Shown here piece by piece: positions 6,737 through 8,382 of a DNA stretch of 8,382 nt. Position numbers and translations under genes: made by a program. The DNA comes from Desulfoprunum sp. (GTDB lineage Bacteria; Desulfobacterota; Desulfobulbia; Desulfobulbales; Desulfocapsaceae). The number at the start of each line of letters is the position of its first letter. Position 1 is the first letter of the stretch. Location: contig JAUYSF010000451.1 of NCBI GenBank assembly GCA_030696435.1, forward strand, positions 1-8,382, given 5' to 3'. Under the pieces are notes generated by a model. That model was given only the letters and a program-made list of their open reading frames with translations. It was not told where the DNA came from and did not search any database.

Positions 6737-7171
6737 TTATTCCCGGATAATATTGACGTTTGCCTGGGAGCAGACGATGACCTTCTGCAGACCGATGCGG
6801 GTCTTCGGGTTGACGATGATCGGCCCAGCGATATTGGCATTGAGGGTGCTTTGACGACCTTCCACATCCTCGCTCTTCGACAACATCATCAGAACGGCCA
6901 GCTCAAAGGGATCATCGGTCCCGAGGACCTTCTGTTCCTCTTCGCTGAGATCGAGTTCATAATTGAGACCGTAGATCGTCGGATCCACCAGGGTGAAGGT
7001 GACCTTCGGGGCATCACAGGATTCCAGCCAATATGCGCTAATATTGTTTTCTTCCTTGTGAAAAACGTTGAACTTGGTGTACTTTTCGAAACCGGGAATT
7101 CCCTGGGGAAACGTCAGTATTTTCCCTGGATCGATCTGAGATTGCGCAGCAACACCATCAGCAGTTGTCAT
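6737..7171 (-). CDS. fliW: Flagellar assembly factor FliW
   Basis: 144-residue cytoplasmic protein. In known systems FliW binds the carbon-storage regulator CsrA and flagellin, relieving CsrA repression of flagellin translation when flagellin is used up. Seen: ILTFPQGIPGFEKY (18-31), matching the family FPxGIPGFE signature; YWLESCDAPKVTFTLVDP (47-64), the typical strand pair; a short acidic helix at 74-90; and the C-terminal NANIAGPIIVNPKTRIGLQ (111-129), corresponding to the family APIVINPxTRxGxQ block. The ATG at 7171 has AAGGAG at an ideal 7-nt spacing. No csrA or flagellin gene is visible on either side, although fliW and csrA are often adjacent; the gene stands alone between the convergent hypothetical gene and divergent trpB. 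Confidence 0.95.
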   Translation of the reverse strand: MTTADGVAAQSQIDPGKILTFPQGIPGFEKYTKFNVFHKEENNISAYWLESCDAPKVTFTLVDPTIYGLNYELDLSEEEQKVLGTDDPFELAVLMMLSKSEDVEGRQSTLNANIAGPIIVNPKTRIGLQKVIVCSQANVNIIRE

Positions 7172-7215
7172 AAGCGTCTCCTTGGTGGATGAGGGGGAAA
7201 AACAGTAGTAAAGTC

Positions 7216-7245
7216 ACTATAACAGACTTTCCTGACCTATATCAA
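7216..7245 (-). promoter_or_regulatory. Predicted sigma-70 promoter of fliW
   Basis: On the minus strand TTGATA (7245-7240), 18 bp, then TATAGT (7221-7216), with an extended TG one base before the -10 (TGTTATAGT). Each box is five of six to consensus. The predicted leader is about 38 nt. No sigma-28 or sigma-54 flagellar-type promoter was seen here. Confidence 0.6.
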
Positions 7246-7374
7246 GGCAGTTTCCCGCAACTACACGATTACACCCCACCTCTTAGTCCACGGCCACTTC
7301 TGATGGAGCATACAGGACTTTTGGAGAAACCGTTCACGGCATGACGGGGCATGTCCAATACGATGGAGAAGAGT

Positions 7375-8382
7375 ATGAAAAGAAAAGGATTTTTCGGCAA
7401 CTGGGGCGGCGCGTTCATCCCGGAAGTGCTCAATCAGACCTTCCGCGAGCTGGAAGAAGAATATAAAAAGGCCAAGGCTGATCCTGCCTTCTGGCAGGAA
7501 TACCTCGCCCTCATGTCGAACTACTCCTGTCGGCCCACCCCGCTCACCTATGCCGGGAACCTCTCCCGGCACTTCGGCGGCGCCCAGATCTATATCAAGC
7601 GCGAGGACCTCAACCATACCGGGGCTCACAAGGCCAACAACGTTATGGGCCAGGGCCTGCTCGTCAAGCGGATGGGCAAAAAGCGGGTGATCGCCGAGAC
7701 CGGCGCCGGCCAGCATGGCATGGCCACGGCCACTATGGCCGCCAAATTCGGCTTTGCCTGCACTATCTATATGGGCGAGGTGGATGTCAAACGCCAACGC
7801 CCGAATGTCTTCTGGATGGAAAAGATGGGCGCCACCGTGGTGCCGGTCAAAGACGGCTCCCGCACCTTGAAAGACGCCATCAACGAGGCCTTCCGCGACT
7901 GGGTCACCAATCTCGACGACACCCACTATGTCTTCGGTACGGCCTGCGGCCCCGCGCCTTTTCCCGAGATGGTCAGCTGGTTCCAGTCGATCATCGGCTC
8001 TGAGGCGGCCAGACAAATCGTCGAACTGCACGGCAAACTGCCGGCCAGGGTCTATGCCTGCGTTGGCGGCGGCTCAAACGCCATGGGCGTCTTCCAGGGT
8101 TTTATGCATGATGCGGTGGAACTCGTCGGGGTTGAGGCCGGAGGCCACGGCATCGCCAGCGGCAAGCATGCCGTCAGACTCTGCGGCACGGATGCCTCTC
8201 CCGGCGTGGCCCAGGGCTACAAGACCATGTTCCTGCAGAACAGTGACGGCCAGATGCTCGAAACCCATTCGGTGGCGGCAGGTCTTGATTATGTCGGGGT
8301 CAGCCCGATCCTCTCCGATCTGGCTGATAAAAAACGGGTACGCTTCGAGTCGGCAACCGATACCGAGGTCATTGCCGCCCTC
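7375..8382 (+). CDS. trpB: Tryptophan synthase beta chain (partial, C-terminus off the right edge)
   Basis: The first 336 residues are present. TrpB condenses indole with L-serine to give tryptophan using pyridoxal phosphate, normally in a complex with TrpA. Seen: FFGNWGGAFIPEVL (6-19), RPTPLTYA (53-60), KREDLNHTGAHKANN (75-89) with the Schiff-base lysine K86, AETGAGQHG (107-115) with catalytic E108, GGGSNAMG (231-238) which cradles the cofactor phosphate, GVEAGG (252-257) and THSVAAGLDY (297-306). The loop usually reading GPHPFP here reads GPAPFP (192-197). The ATG at 7375 has GGAG 6 nt upstream; in-frame ATGs at 7351 and 7363 are possible but add residues not usual for the family. The 203-bp gap to divergent fliW shows no Trp-rich leader peptide and no convincing plus-strand promoter. 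Confidence 0.96.
   Translation, partial: MKRKGFFGNWGGAFIPEVLNQTFRELEEEYKKAKADPAFWQEYLALMSNYSCRPTPLTYAGNLSRHFGGAQIYIKREDLNHTGAHKANNVMGQGLLVKRMGKKRVIAETGAGQHGMATATMAAKFGFACTIYMGEVDVKRQRPNVFWMEKMGATVVPVKDGSRTLKDAINEAFRDWVTNLDDTHYVFGTACGPAPFPEMVSWFQSIIGSEAARQIVELHGKLPARVYACVGGGSNAMGVFQGFMHDAVELVGVEAGGHGIASGKHAVRLCGTDASPGVAQGYKTMFLQNSDGQMLETHSVAAGLDYVGVSPILSDLADKKRVRFESATDTEVIAAL

Noticed and set aside
7303..7344. 13-codon ORF upstream of trpB as a possible trp leader peptide
   Set aside because: It encodes no tryptophan, has no clear ribosome binding site and no attenuator hairpin pair was seen.
7261..8031. 256-residue open frame on the minus strand
   Set aside because: It is antisense to trpB, whose active-site motifs are all present; the open frame follows from GC-rich codon bias.

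Overview
The window looks like a chromosomal segment of a GC-rich Gram-negative bacterium. The most likely source is a sulfate-reducing or related member of the Desulfobacterota (former Deltaproteobacteria, Desulfobulbus/Desulfotalea type). This rests on the style of the proteins (a PFK with GGGGT and PKTIDND motifs, FliW, a PHP-type histidinol phosphatase, a DHCW-type cupin) and on apparent use of selenocysteine. It is inference, because no rRNA or other marker gene is present.

Left half, minus strand, in transcription order: an ArsR/SmtB-type metal-sensing repressor (start 3594), a metal-efflux permease of the SO_0444 type (3171 to 1981), a 6-phosphofructokinase (1870 to 740), and the start of a PHP-family histidinol-phosphatase that runs off the left edge (607 to 1). 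The permease is the most notable object. Its frame is broken by a single UGA exactly where its relatives carry the first cysteine of a CSCG motif. The frame is otherwise intact on both sides, and a bacterial SECIS-like hairpin lies immediately downstream, with its loop beginning 18 nt after the UGA. I read this as a 396-residue selenoprotein (Sec71) and not as a pseudogene. The repressor upstream carries two complete metal-site signatures, and its promoter overlaps an inverted repeat, so repressor and transporter form a plausible metal-responsive operon.

Middle, plus strand: rsmI (16S rRNA ribose methyltransferase), divergent from the repressor; a small cupin; and a 538-residue protein that I cannot name but which shows a weak HIT/GalT-like arrangement of motifs. 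A GC-rich hairpin with a T-rich tail ends this run where it converges with fliW.

Right end: fliW on the minus strand with a good promoter and ribosome binding site, and, divergent from it, the first 336 codons of trpB, running off the right edge.

I saw no tRNA, rRNA, CRISPR array, insertion sequence or integrase. All intergenic gaps are about 200 bases or shorter, and they are described where they hold something.
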